Of a DNA stretch of 64,000 nucleotides, positions 1-9,659 are shown piece by piece. How positions within the stretch are numbered: the stretch's first letter is position 1; each line of letters starts with the position of its first letter. Origin of the DNA: Auriscalpium vulgare. Taxonomy: Eukaryota > Basidiomycota > Agaricomycetes > Russulales > Auriscalpiaceae. Position numbers and translations under genes: made by a program. Under the pieces are notes generated by a model. The model saw only the letters and a program-made list of their open reading frames with translations, was not told the DNA's origin and did not search any database. The DNA is taken from contig JAHBBC010000044.1 in the NCBI GenBank assembly GCA_019915015.1, positions 1 through 64,000 of the forward strand, in the 5' to 3' direction.

Positions 1-799
1 CAGCCCAAATACCCCATCATTGCCGGCGCAGCAGTCATGGCAATTGGTGTTGGTCTGGTGTCCGCAGGCGTCAAGAACAACGACAAAGGGCTAATTATAG
101 GGTGAGGTTACCCGCCCATACACGATAGACAGCTTGACTGATGTGCTCCTCATCGACCTGCAGGAGCCTGGTAACTGCCGGCGTCGGTGTCGGTCTGTCA
201 CTTGCGCCGACGGCAGTGCATGCACGTTTTTCCCAGCCTGAGGAGCGCGTCGCTGTTGTGACAGCGCTGAACCTGTTCGTGCGTACCAGCCACACTCCAC
301 ATCCTGTGTGCCATGTGGTGCTCATCAAAATTGCCTACAGACCCGAACGCTAGGCGGTACAGTGGGCCTTGCTCAATGCGCTGCCGTCCTCAACGGCAAG
401 GTCTCGTCCAGATTCGCGTCGCTCATTGCGTCGGGCGCCGTCTCCGGCGCCGACGCCGCTGCGCTCGACCTCTCCAGCTCCAGCCTGGGCTCCCTGACGT
501 CCATCAGCTCGCTGTCACCGGAGCTGCAGCAGGTTGTGCGGGGCGCTTTCCAAAACGGAACGCGGTGGGCGTTCATCTCACTCATCCCGTGGGCGGCCGT
601 CACGTTCTTCCTCTCGTTGATGTTGTCCAACATTGCGACGATGGATGAGGGGCGGAAGAGACCTCCCTCCGCGGTCGAGTTGATTGATGCGGGGGAGGAC
701 AAGGACAACATACATCAGGATGGGGTGTTCCCCGTTCAACAACAAATGAGTGGGCCGTACCGTGTGTCCCCGCCGAGTCGCGCGCACTACGCCGCATAA
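1..799 (+). CDS. MFS transporter, C-terminal part (gene starts before the window)
   Basis: Three exon pieces join in frame: 1-101, 164-278 and 341-799, with introns 102-163 and 279-340. The spliced reading holds hydrophobic segments (IIAGAAVMAIGVGLVSAG, VTAGVGVGLSLAPTAV, RWAFISLIPWAAVTFFLSLML) and the stretch FTRTLGGTVGLAQ, which resembles the late-helix R-x-LGG-x-x-G signature of DHA2-type multidrug exporters. The protein ends with a hydrophilic tail of about 60 residues after the last membrane helix, stop at 797-799. Known for the family: proton-driven export of drugs or small metabolites across the plasma membrane. Substrate cannot be told. The N-terminal two thirds lie outside the window, so subfamily placement rests on the C-terminal end only. 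Confidence 0.75.
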
Positions 800-1164
800 G
801 GCGCACGCTGGAAGGAGGCGGACGGAGGCAGAAAAGGATAGGGTCGAATTTAATTTTGAAGGGCGTAGACCTGTCACGAAGTACATATCACGGTACTGTA
901 TTAGTATACATTTGAAACAGTTGGACGTTGGCTTGCACGAACGAAAGTGAGCAAGCAATTGGCGACGAAGGCGCACCTCGATGCACATGGTAACTTGCCA
1001 TCGCCATCCGAACAGTCTTCGCAAGTACAGGGTCTAGCACGTTGCTTACTCAGGCGTTTGCATAGGTTTTGCACTGCAGCGCGTGTAATTACTATCTTAT
1101 CTTATCGCCCGGGCTACCCACTCCTTTCAGAGACAATTTATAGTAGACTCTACAACCCGCTACC
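800..1164. other. Intergenic region with a GATA-type motif
   Basis: No coding exon seen. It holds the 3' flank of the MFS gene and the promoter of the next gene, including a tandem GATA motif at 1094-1119 and an AT-rich TTTATAG at about 1137-1143. Confidence 0.6.
1094..1119 (-). promoter_or_regulatory. Tandem GATA motif shared with a second promoter
   Basis: Read on the minus strand this is GGGTAGCCC followed by GATAAGATAAGAT. Nearly the same 26 bases (23 identical) occur on the plus strand at 12295-12320, upstream of the amidohydrolase gene. GATA is the core site of fungal GATA-type zinc-finger regulators. It lies 46-71 bases before the start codon at 1165. Function is inferred from the repetition and the GATA cores. 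Confidence 0.45.
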
Positions 1165-1890
1165 ATGTCCCATTCACCGTCACCGCATCCCACGTCGACA
1201 GAGGTTCCGACGACCGCTCGCCATGCCATTACCGCCGTCGACCGGCAGCGCATGCAGCTCGAACGTCTCCTCAAAGACCCCGCGAAGCCCGCCTTCGTCC
1301 CAGCACCAGCAAAGGAAAAGACCATTCGCGCAGCCCGCGAGATGATGAAGAACGTGCAGGGCTCCAGTGCGGGTGCCGGCAGTGGCGAGTTTCACGTCTA
1401 CAAGGCTAGCAGACGGAGAGAGTACGAGCGGCTCAAGCTTCTTAGCGACACATCGCAGAAGGTAGTCACTTCCGTGTCTCGTCCGTGCTACTCGAGCTCA
1501 CACAACGAACAGGAGCAAGAAGAGCTCGAGTTTGAAACTCGTAAACGACAGAGAGAGGAGGAGTCAGAGGCAAGGACCGCCAGGAACCGCGCGAAACGGC
1601 AGAAGAAGAAGGGGCGCGCGAAGGCGGGGAACACTTCTGCAGACGCAAATACCTCTGCGCCCGCTGGCGAGGGCTCGTCCGCCAGACCAGAGGCCATTCT
1701 GAAGAAGAAGCGGTTAGTTAGCGGCAAAGAGCTGGTATTCAAACGGCCTGGGGAAGACAGCGACGAGGATGAGGACGAGCAGGACACTGTTGGGCCCCCA
1801 GCCCCCGTAGAGGATCCTCCGACTCAAGACTTGGTGCAAGCACTGCCTGTCGTTGACGGCTCCAAGATTATCATCCACGAGGACGACTGA
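1165..1890 (+). CDS. PRKRIP1-like nuclear protein (DUF1168)
   Basis: Residues 30-85 carry the family core: LLKDPAKPAFVPAP, then SSAGAGSGEFHVYKASRRRE and YERLK, as in PRKRIP1 (PRKR-interacting protein 1), a small basic nuclear protein found in spliceosome preparations. After it comes a charged coiled-coil-like stretch (EQEELEFETRKRQREEESEARTARNRAKR, in pieces) with a lysine-rich likely nuclear localisation signal, then an acidic tail. A 51-nt intron (1462-1512, GTAGTC...AACAG) is likely: it is a multiple of three and open, but the family has no insert there. Unspliced length is 241 residues, spliced 224. The start at 1165 is the first ATG of the frame and fits the family N-terminus. Confidence 0.8.
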   Translation: MSHSPSPHPTSTEVPTTARHAITAVDRQRMQLERLLKDPAKPAFVPAPAKEKTIRAAREMMKNVQGSSAGAGSGEFHVYKASRRREYERLKLLSDTSQKVVTSVSRPCYSSSHNEQEQEELEFETRKRQREEESEARTARNRAKRQKKKGRAKAGNTSADANTSAPAGEGSSARPEAILKKKRLVSGKELVFKRPGEDSDEDEDEQDTVGPPAPVEDPPTQDLVQALPVVDGSKIIIHEDD

Positions 1891-2724
1891 CCACCCACCG
1901 GACCGTAACAGTCCAGGTACCTTGGTGTGCCCACCACCGCCGCTGCCACTCATGTCCCCCAGCTTCTTAGTTTTTCCCCGCCGCTGCCGTGTAATTTTTC
2001 CGCCACGACTCCGCAGGTGCTTGCGCGTTTTTTGCATCGACACCCGTCTTCACATCGCCATCTGACTACATTTGTAACCGTATTGTCGATACCTGCAATC
2101 AACTCTGACTGGTTCTCCCGCAATTGTCTTGGCTTCGCCCCATGGCACGGCACTCTCGCCTGGCTTCCCAGATATGCACCCGACATGTGAGCTGCCTGTG
2201 TTCTTATTACCCCGACTCCACTCTCGCTCTGTGTTCTGATTGCTCGCCGCAAAACAGATCGAGGCGGGCCTCCGACGCGTGCAAAATCGTTCGGGTTCGT
2301 CTCCGCGCTCAGAGTTTTTGGGCTCTCTCATTGCATTTGTTTTGACTTGCCGCACAGCATCCTGTGCTGTGTCTTTTGCACAGGTTGCACATTCCGACGC
2401 GTCTTGCGCGCGTGCTCTGCTTGCTTTCCGCTCGTCGAAGTATCTCCCTGCATTGTCTGCTTTCCAATCGCATACTGGCCTTATTGGCTGCTACAGTCCC
2501 CGTATCGCACGCACATGCCACAAATTCTTCCGGGCGTCGGGACGGAAGTCGTTTCTTGGCTGGTAGCGAGGCCGAGGTTTATCCCAGCCGTTTGTACCGG
2601 ATAATCATCGCAAAGCTTTCTCTATTGCGTACGCAAGTTCTCTCGCTTCGTGCGTCCCATTTTTGCGAGTACAAAAGGCATGTTTCTTTACTTAGCTTGA
2701 CAGCGTTGCAATCCCTCTTTCAAC
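1891..2724. other. Intergenic region
   Basis: No coding exon recognised. The region is pyrimidine-rich toward its right end. A TATA-like TACAAAAGG at about 2671 lies roughly 55 bases before the AA9 start codon and may be its core promoter. Confidence 0.5.
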
Positions 2725-3780
2725 ATGCTCGTCTCAGCTGCACTTACCGCTCTTGCAATGGCCGTTCCGCAGGTTGCTGCACACGGAGGTGTCCTCGCGT
2801 ACAGCATCGCCGGCACATACTATGGCGGGTGGGTATCTCAATGGTGATGTGCCGCATCGTGCCTAATATCGTGGCGTCAGCTTCAAGGCGTACAACACGG
2901 CGACCGGCCAGGTCTCTATCCAGCGCGAGGTTAGTCATGCAGGACCTTGACTGTCACACAGCTGACCTGTTGACCAGTGGGACACATACAACCCTATCAC
3001 GGACCCGACATCGTCGGTCCTCTCTTGCAACACTAATGGCGCCTCGCTTGGCTCCGGACAGCAGTCTGCCACCGTCGCTGGTAAGCTTCCGTCGGGATCT
3101 GTACGCAATCAACTCTGAACACCAACAAACAGCCGGATCCTCCGTGACGGCATACTGGAAGTAAGTCTTACCTTGCCTGCTCACGCATGCAAGGAAGCTC
3201 ACAATGCGGCCAGCACATGGCCGCACACCATCGGGCCCGTCCTGGTCTACATGGCCAACTGCGGTGGCAGCTGCAGCTCTGCCTCCACGTCGTCTCTGAA
3301 CTGGGTACGTGCTTTTTCTATTATCTTTCGTTTCCCACTGTTTTAAGCTCACGCCGCTCCGATAAACAGTTTAAGATCGATCAGGCCGGACTCATCTCCG
3401 GCAACCTTGTGAACGGGACATGGGGCATGGGCGAGCTCGTGGCGAACAACAACTCGTGGACGTCGACGATCCCGTCGTCGCTCGCTGCGGGCAACTACAT
3501 CATCCGCCATGAGCTCCTAGCAATCCACACGTCGAATCAGCCGCAGTTCTACCCCGAGTGTGCACAGCTCGTCCTCACTGGTGGCGGTAGCGGTTCGCCC
3601 TCGGGAAGCTACCTCGTGAAATTTCCTGGCGCGTACAAGATGTGCGCGTACTCACTAACTCTCTGAGTGCGCTGAACTGACAGGTGTTTTAGGTCTGACC
3701 CTGGTGTCGGAATCGACATCTACTCGCAGGAGAGCACGACGAACTACACCATCCCGGGACCTGCAAAGTGGTCTGGGTGA
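2725..3780 (+). CDS. AA9 lytic polysaccharide monooxygenase (no CBM)
   Basis: Secreted copper enzyme that oxidatively cleaves cellulose or related glucans. Seven exons fit: 2725-2828, 2881-2929, 2978-3080, 3133-3160 (28 nt), 3214-3304, 3370-3641 and 3693-3780. The signal peptide (MLVSAALTALAMAVPQVAA) ends exactly before a histidine, so the mature protein starts HGGVLAY; this His would be the N-terminal copper ligand. The second brace His is in WPHTIGPVLVYMANC. NQPQFYPECAQL and the C-terminal DPGVGIDIY (axial Tyr region) are family hallmarks. It ends shortly after the catalytic domain with no linker or CBM1. About 244 residues including the signal, normal for a single-domain AA9. Substrate (cellulose or hemicellulose) and C1/C4 regioselectivity cannot be read from the sequence. 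Confidence 0.93.
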
Positions 3781-3877
3781 AGGAGCAGTACCTAGTCAGG
3801 AAAGATGTAGTGATGTGAATACGAGGAGAATGAGATACATCATACAATTCGCGTATCCATTGGCAGCAAAAGCCATA

Positions 3878-4030
3878 TCTACGAACCTTGAGAAGCTCCT
3901 GGGCGGCACGTCGGAGGTCGCGCTGGGCATGCCGGACCTGGTTGCGACGGCTGGCGGCGACCTGCCGTCGTTCGAGAGCAAACTGGTTGGCGTGATCTCA
4001 GCCAGAAGGCGGCTGTGGATCAGTTCTGAT
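3878..4030 (+). pseudogene. Duplicated 3' tail of the amidohydrolase gene
   Basis: The sequence STNLEKLLGGTSEVALGMPDLVATAGGD (in pieces) matches the C-terminus of the amidohydrolase encoded at about 15990-16141, with a few substitutions. There is no upstream part of the gene here: the segment starts about 100 bases after the AA9 stop codon. At its end the frame differs from copy B (RRRLWISSDYR instead of RRQAVDLF), owing to small indels. It is a non-functional fragment left by the segmental duplication. Confidence 0.85.
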
Positions 4031-4361
4031 TACAGGCTACGTCAGTATATAGTCTGCATCAGTCGCGCCGGGTTATTGTCTTGAAGCGTGAATGAAATTT
4101 CGCTTTCACGCCAGCGGATCCCACTGGTGCTCAAAGTGCAATAGATGAATAAGTGAATAAGAGTATCGTGAGTGTAAATGAACGAAACAAGGTATAAAGG
4201 TCGACTGGGTATTCAATGTACAAGATTTTCCTACAGTAGCTTCTCTGGCCCGTCTCAGAACTGCTGTTGCCCGTATTGATTGTTTTCTTTTTCTCTAATG
4301 ACTGTGATTTTCTGGATTTTCTATGGCACCACCCCGCTCGTCGTACTCGCTCGTTCAATGG

Positions 4362-5858
4362 TCACTGCCGCACCCCTGCAGCCACCCGATTCCACCACCG
4401 TGCCAGGCTGGCTACGGTAGGACTCGCCTTGCCGACGCGGGCGACGGACGCCGGGATTGGCGTCTTCGCCAGGACCTCCGCGGCCTTGGCTCGACACTGG
4501 GGAGCGGCGACGGATGAGATCGAGGATGGGGAGGGAGAGCTGGACCGCGAGCTGGCAGCGTCGGACCACCCGGCGGGAAGGTCGAATACAGGTGCCTCGG
4601 CGGTGTTGTCGAGGCATACGATCGCATTCAACGCCTCCTTCTCGGACACTGAAGGCAGCAGAACAGAGACAACGGTGGAGTTGCCGGTCGACACGGAGTC
4701 CAAGGACCCTGAGGAGGACGATATCCGTGAGCCGCGGAACGAAGAACGAAGACGAGCAGGCTCACCGGCGCTTCCCTTCCAAACGCTCTGAGATGGCAGG
4801 CTCGCGCTCGACGATTCGGAGATGGTCCGAGGGCCCACATCCCCCTGCCCCCGTGCTTGAACATAGATGTTGTAGTCATCTGCAGGGTTGACAGGGTCAC
4901 CGGCGCCGGCGACCATGTCGAGAATCGCTTGGAGGCGTGCGGCGGTCTCGTCCACAAAGTTCTCCCGTTGAGCTTCAGGACGGTATTCCGGCGTTGCCGG
5001 TGGTTGGTCCGGCTCAGACAGCGCATTGCATGGGATGTCCACGAAGGATGTATGCGAGTAGCCTTCGGTGTACTCGACAATCGCCGAGAATGACTGATGA
5101 AATTCAGCGTGCTGGACCTCGACGGGAATGGAGTTGACGTATTGAACGACCGGTTCTTGCTCAGGAGTGCTCTCTGTCTCCACCGGAGGGGCTGGGAGGG
5201 GACGAGTGGGCGCGGGGGGCCGAGTGGTCGCGGGGGGCCGAGTGGTCGCGGGAGGAAGAGTGGGTGCGGGGGGGCGAATGTGTTCGGTGGGACGAGCGGG
5301 AAGGGCTGGGAGGGGACGAGTGGGCGCGGCGAGAGCAACTGGAACGGAGGCTGGCCGGACAGGTTTCACCTGGGGACGAGCAGACGCGTTCGAGATATAG
5401 GAGAACGCGCCAGGGACAGAGAGCGGACGGGGAACGGGGGCGCGGGTCGGCGCAGACTTGGACGACTGGGGCTTTGCGTTACGGGCGCCAGACGCTCGAG
5501 GGCTGGGATCGCTGACCCTCTGCGCCGTCTTGGTAAGATGGTTCTCGGTGGCGCGCGATGGGCTGACACGGCGAGAGCCAACCTTGCTGGCCGGCGCCCG
5601 GGTGGTCTTGGGCGGCGGCGCCGAGCGCGCGTTCTCCTTGCCATTGGCGGCGGCCTTGCTACTGACGGCGGCCTTGGGAAGGGCCGTGGCGGCCTTAGGA
5701 ATGGCCGTGGCGGCCTTGTGGGCGGCCATCTTGAGGCGCACGGCCTCGATGGCGCGAGTGCGGGAGGCCAAGGGGGTGCGCACGCTCGGGGCAGTGGGAA
5801 CGCCGGAGACGGGAGACTTGGGGACGGGAGACTTGAGGGAGGTTTGCTTGGTCGGCAT
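4362..5858 (-). CDS. Ala/Pro/Ser-rich protein of unknown function, copy A
   Basis: One intronless 498-residue frame. Composition is dominated by Ala, Pro, Ser and Arg. The N-terminus (MPTKQTSLKSPVPKSPVSG) is basic, with several S/T-P sites, followed by KAATA-type repeats. A Pro-rich segment with PTRP/PATTRP repeats lies near residue 200. A less biased part (about 230-320, with HQSFSAIVEYTEGYSHTSF and ETAARLQAILDMVAGAG) and the C-terminus SLARWWNRVAAGVRQ look more ordered. I recognise no known domain. A TATA box (TTATAA, 5961-5966) lies about 105 bases upstream. The only relative in the window is the frameshifted copy at 17155-18670. Cellular role unknown; a disordered, possibly phosphorylated protein is the most that can be inferred. 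Confidence 0.6.
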   Translation of the reverse strand: MPTKQTSLKSPVPKSPVSGVPTAPSVRTPLASRTRAIEAVRLKMAAHKAATAIPKAATALPKAAVSSKAAANGKENARSAPPPKTTRAPASKVGSRRVSPSRATENHLTKTAQRVSDPSPRASGARNAKPQSSKSAPTRAPVPRPLSVPGAFSYISNASARPQVKPVRPASVPVALAAPTRPLPALPARPTEHIRPPAPTLPPATTRPPATTRPPAPTRPLPAPPVETESTPEQEPVVQYVNSIPVEVQHAEFHQSFSAIVEYTEGYSHTSFVDIPCNALSEPDQPPATPEYRPEAQRENFVDETAARLQAILDMVAGAGDPVNPADDYNIYVQARGQGDVGPRTISESSSASLPSQSVWKGSAGEPARLRSSFRGSRISSSSGSLDSVSTGNSTVVSVLLPSVSEKEALNAIVCLDNTAEAPVFDLPAGWSDAASSRSSSPSPSSISSVAAPQCRAKAAEVLAKTPIPASVARVGKASPTVASLARWWNRVAAGVRQ

Positions 5859-6401
5859 TGCAAAAACGAAAGCGAGTTGAAAGCAGCTGCGATAGCAAGG
5901 GGTGTTCTTGGTTGTCTTGAGTGAAGAGTAGACGGGGGCTGGCGAGCCTGGGGCGAAGGATTATAAGGTCAGCCTCGCGATTCAGACCGGTCAGCCTCAG
6001 GTGCGGCTGACCATGTCTCGAGAGATCTAATGCGGAAGGCAGGGAAAGCATCCATTAGGCGGCAGTCATGCAGTAGTGTCCAGAGAAACCGGGAGACATG
6101 TTTGCGGCAGATGAAGCAACGTTCAATGCGGAGCCTTGAGGATCGGATGGCGGAGACGAGACAAGACACCTGAGTGATGAGACCAGCGTGACAAGGGCAT
6201 AGATTGCGAGAAAGGGTCTGCAAGTTCGTCTTGTGCAGAGTGGTATATGGATGAGCGGAGTGATGGGTAGTGGTCACTGTTGCGGTCAGTGTGACTACTG
6301 TTGCATTGAACGGTGCGCGACTTTGCGCTAAATGGGGTCAGGTGACCGTACTTTGAGCAAAACTTGCTGTTGCGCACCTGAAATTTACTCCTCCCAGTAC
6401 A
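5859..6401. promoter_or_regulatory. Promoter of copy A gene and left flank of Rmt2
   Basis: Contains TTATAA at 5961-5966, placed about 105 bases before the minus-strand start codon at 5858; the same box is kept in copy B at 18773-18778. The rest (to 6325) is duplicated non-coding sequence. The last 75 bases precede the Rmt2 start codon. No other gene is seen. Confidence 0.5.
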
Positions 6402-7862
6402 ATGAGCGGAACACCAGAACTCCTTTCCGACGACGACGAAGATGTCGAACAGATTATTCAGCTCGGTTACGCCCTCATCCACGCCATTCTCGAGGGCCAA
6501 TCCACCTCCGCAATCCAGGTAATCATCAACGCCGGCGCGCCTCTGTGGTTCCAAGACGACGATGGCTGGTCTCCTCTGCATGCCGCGGCGAGCGTGCAGA
6601 ATGACGCCTTGATGCGACTGCTGCTCGAGGAGGGCGCAGTGTGGAATCAAAGTGTGTCTAACGCCGATCGTATCGTGCTTATTGTCGCTCACCAACTGTG
6701 CAGTCGATAATCTGGGGAACACTGCAGGCGACATCGCGCTCTCTCTGGACAATGAACCATGTTATCATCGCATCCGTGATGCAGGCATCCGCTCAGGTGT
6801 GTTCATCGCGCATTGATCAAGTGTAGTCTCATTGACGCTATACTTGCAGAACTTTTACTTCAACTCCTCTCGTCGAGAGGAGGATTTGAAGGGGATTCTC
6901 TGGTGCTGAAGTCCACCGACACCTCAGCCTTCGCCTCCACAGATGCGTTTCTGTCCTCGAAACTGCGCTACACGAAAGACAAGAACGGACAGGCAATCTG
7001 CCTCCTAGAGTCCGAAGGCAATGAGGTGGGGGTCATGATGGGCTGGGAGCGCGAAATTAGTGTGTACCTCTTCTTTTCGCTATAAATATGTATTGAAATG
7101 CGGCAGCGTGAAGTGCAGGAAACTGTTCGGAGGCTATGTGCGGACCGGGAGGACTCTGCAGGTGGTCCGAAGGTTCTCAACGTCGGCTTTGGCCTGGGGA
7201 TAGTGCGTCTCACATCGACCGGCGAGGAGGCGTTCACACTAACGAGGCTAACGAACAGATCGATACCTTCTTTCAAGGCCTCCCTACACCTCCCTCACTG
7301 CATGTCATCATCGAACCACATCCAGATGTGCTGCAGTACATGCGCTCGGAGGGCTGGTACGAGAAGCCCGGCGTTAAGATTCTAGAAGGAAAATGGCAGG
7401 ATTTCATCGAGAGTGATGCCTTGATGGGACTCGGCGGCTTTGATGCCGTCTATACCGACACATTCTCTGAAGATTACGAGGGTGCGTCTATGCTCCCACC
7501 CATATGTGCGAGAGCGAGCCCTGACCATCCTGATAAGCTTTGAATCGATTTTTTGCCCACGTCCCGAAACTTCTCGCTGGCCCGAGCTCCCGGTTCAGCT
7601 TCTTCAACGGGTTGGGCGCTACGAGTAAGTGACTGCGTCATAGAGGACAGAACGGATAGATGACCATATTGCAGATGCCGTATTCTACGACGTGTACACC
7701 CGTCTGTCTGAGCTGCACCTATCTGATCTAGGCATCGACGTGGAATGGGAGGACGTGGACGTCGCCGAGGCACAGGGTGTGGATCGCTGGGGCAAAACGC
7801 GGGAGTACTTTGCAATGCGGTTGTACCGTCTTCCGATAGGAAAAACGAATGTTTCTACGTGA
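6402..7862 (+). CDS. RMT2: Protein arginine N5(delta)-methyltransferase Rmt2
   Basis: Ankyrin-repeat methyltransferase that in yeast modifies ribosomal protein L12 on arginine. Spliced exons give an N-terminal ankyrin part (AIQVIINAGAPLW, DDDGWSPLHAAASVQNDALMRLLLEEGAVWN, NLGNTAGDIALSL). The conserved linker follows (DAFLSSKLRYTKDKNGQAICLLES...VMMGWEREI). The Rossmann methyltransferase domain has AdoMet motif VLNVGFGLGIIDTFFQ, then HVIIEPHPDVLQYM, FDAVYTDTFSEDYEALNRFF, and the C-terminus YDVYTRLSELHLSDLGIDVEWE. Seven exons are needed; introns include about 6651-6701, 6796-6850, 7200-7258, 7481-7539 and 7623-7674. The donor near 7060 is less certain. Stop TGA at 7860-7862. Length and domain order are as usual for fungal Rmt2. 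Confidence 0.9.
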
Positions 7863-8128
7863 AATGAAGTGCTGCCATGACCGCGAATCCCGAGCGCCTT
7901 TGTCAGGGGAGATGAGCACCGCCACTTGTTTCCCGCGATCGTTGCCAGCCGCGTCTTTCTCTTTAGCACACCCACCGCAGCGCTCTCTTTTCCTCCACAG
8001 ACTGGTCTCTGTTCCACCCTCGACTGCGTCGAGTTCTTTCATTAATTTCCCGGCAACCTGGTCGTTGTTCTCTTCTCCTCTGTACATCGTTCAAACCCCC
8101 GTCGTCATCCGCCTTCTCGTAGTTCGAC

Positions 8129-9212
8129 ATGTCTAGCCCACCAGTGATGGTTTCTGTCGTGTCCCAGAGGAACTCGGACGGTGTCGTCCTGGTAGGCACC
8201 TTCCCAACTGTACAAATGCCACTCGTTGACGGCGCGGCAGTATCTGAGTCCGAAGCAAGCACCCCCCGTGCTGCCTTACGAGCTACACGGACATGTGCGT
8301 ATCGTCAATTCATCCCGCATCCGCGCAACTTATGGTATCCTGCAGGTTTCTCCGGATTCTTGGGCCAGCCGTATCCCAGTCATCAATCGTTTGACGGCTC
8401 GGTACAACAAGCCACTCTTCGAGGGGATCTACTTCCTCGTGTACTTCATGTCAGTCCACCTGTTCCCTCTAGCAGCTCAACACTAACAACAGACCATACA
8501 CAGTGCCTCAATTGCACTCCCCGCGGTCTTCTATCCTATGATCTTCCGCGCCTTGGATAAGAACCACAACGACAACGACGACTTCAGTGTTTTCCACGAC
8601 GACCGCTTCTTCGACCAGGACCGTCCTTTCTTCCAGGCTCGCGCGGCGTCGCTCGGTATTTGGTTGGCTGTGACACTGCTGTTCTGGACACCCTACCTCC
8701 TTTGGAAGCGCGTCGGTCAGAAGCATGCCACCATGCTTGGCAGGCGCTGGGAGGGTGAGGACACTAGGACCCGCGGTGCGGGTGCCTTTGTCCCTTCGTG
8801 GAAGATTCAGTTGCCTGGTTTCTATTCCAACTCGACTGTCAGTTTCGCGCGTCTGCTCCGTTCTTTTTTGCTTTGCTGACTGTCGGTGCAGAAGCTGACC
8901 ATGTCGCTTCCTCCCAACCAAATGCCCACGTCTTTCCACCCGGCGGTCTATCAGCAATCTGTACGCACTCGGTGTACTTATGCCTGCTCACGCTAATCTG
9001 TTTTGTTCCGCCATTCTTAGTGGATCAATGGCCCAGTCGATCCTGGCAACCCTTACCCTGGTGGACCTGGCTTCCAAGCTCCCGGGTACCAGAACCCAGG
9101 CAATTACGGCAACATCCCTCTGTACCAGGATGAGAAAGCTCCCGCGTACACCAACCAGGGTGGTGCTACGTATCCGGATGAGAAGCAACACTTCGACGAT
9201 GTTAGAGTCTAG
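8129..9212 (+). CDS. Two-TM membrane protein with Pro/Gly/Tyr-rich tail, unknown function
   Basis: Exon 1 is 8129-8191, intron 8192-8240, then about five more exons. Before the membrane part comes VSPDSWASRIPVINRLTARYNKPLFEG. Two hydrophobic segments follow: IYFLVYFMI-ASIALPAVFYPMIF (spliced across about 8448-8503) and SLGIWLAVTLLFWTPYLLW. Between them is an acidic loop rich in Asp and Phe (NHNDNDDFSVFHDDRFFDQD). The C-terminal 70 residues are rich in Pro, Gly, Asn and Tyr (NPYPGGPGFQAPGYQNPGNYGN) and end in DDVRV, stop 9210-9212. A 51-nt GTGCGT...CTGCAG segment (8295-8345) is probably an intron although it is open and in frame. I do not recognise the family; I expect it to be a basidiomycete-conserved membrane protein. 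Confidence 0.65.
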
Positions 9213-9659
9213 TTCCTGACTTACTTGAATGGTGTATGCTTTGTAACATAAATTTCGTTGCACACAGTGCTGCTCAAGGATCCCTTTCTACTCCCTGGCT
9301 TCGTTGCCGCGTGTCACTGAGTAATGTGACCACCGAAGTATAATTTGAATACGTATGTCTTGAGACTCAGAAAAACTCGTCGTGAGACACTGGTGCATTT
9401 TGCGCTAGAGTAACTTGGAGCTTGCCGGGAAGTGTATGAAGCAGCATACTAGGCCACAGTGACGCTGCGCCCATCCATCAATGTCCGCTCTGCCCCGGCA
9501 ACCCACCAGAACAGCCGCGTACAGGGTTGCCCTCTGGCCGAAGGCCACCTGGGCTGTTGTCGATCTCCAGCCGCAGGCGCTTCCGCTGTCCTCTACAACC
9601 CGCCCCTCCCGTCACCCACTGCTGACAGGTCACCCGCGCCAGCGTACGCGCGCATGCAT
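9213..9659. other. Convergent intergenic region
   Basis: Lies between the 3' ends of the plus-strand membrane protein and the minus-strand WD40 gene. No gene, repeat or RNA recognised. Confidence 0.5.

Larger units (their letters stand above)
3878..6325 (+). repeat. Segmental duplication, copy A
   Basis: This block is a direct, same-orientation near-copy of 15990-19096. It begins inside what is the last exon of the amidohydrolase gene in copy B and continues through the complete Ala/Pro-rich gene and its promoter. Homology fades after the shared stretch GGTCACTGTTGC (about 6280) and GCGCGACTT (about 6325). Copy A lacks the 696-bp MITE of copy B. The bases left of 3878 are unrelated to copy B, which marks the junction. 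Confidence 0.9.
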
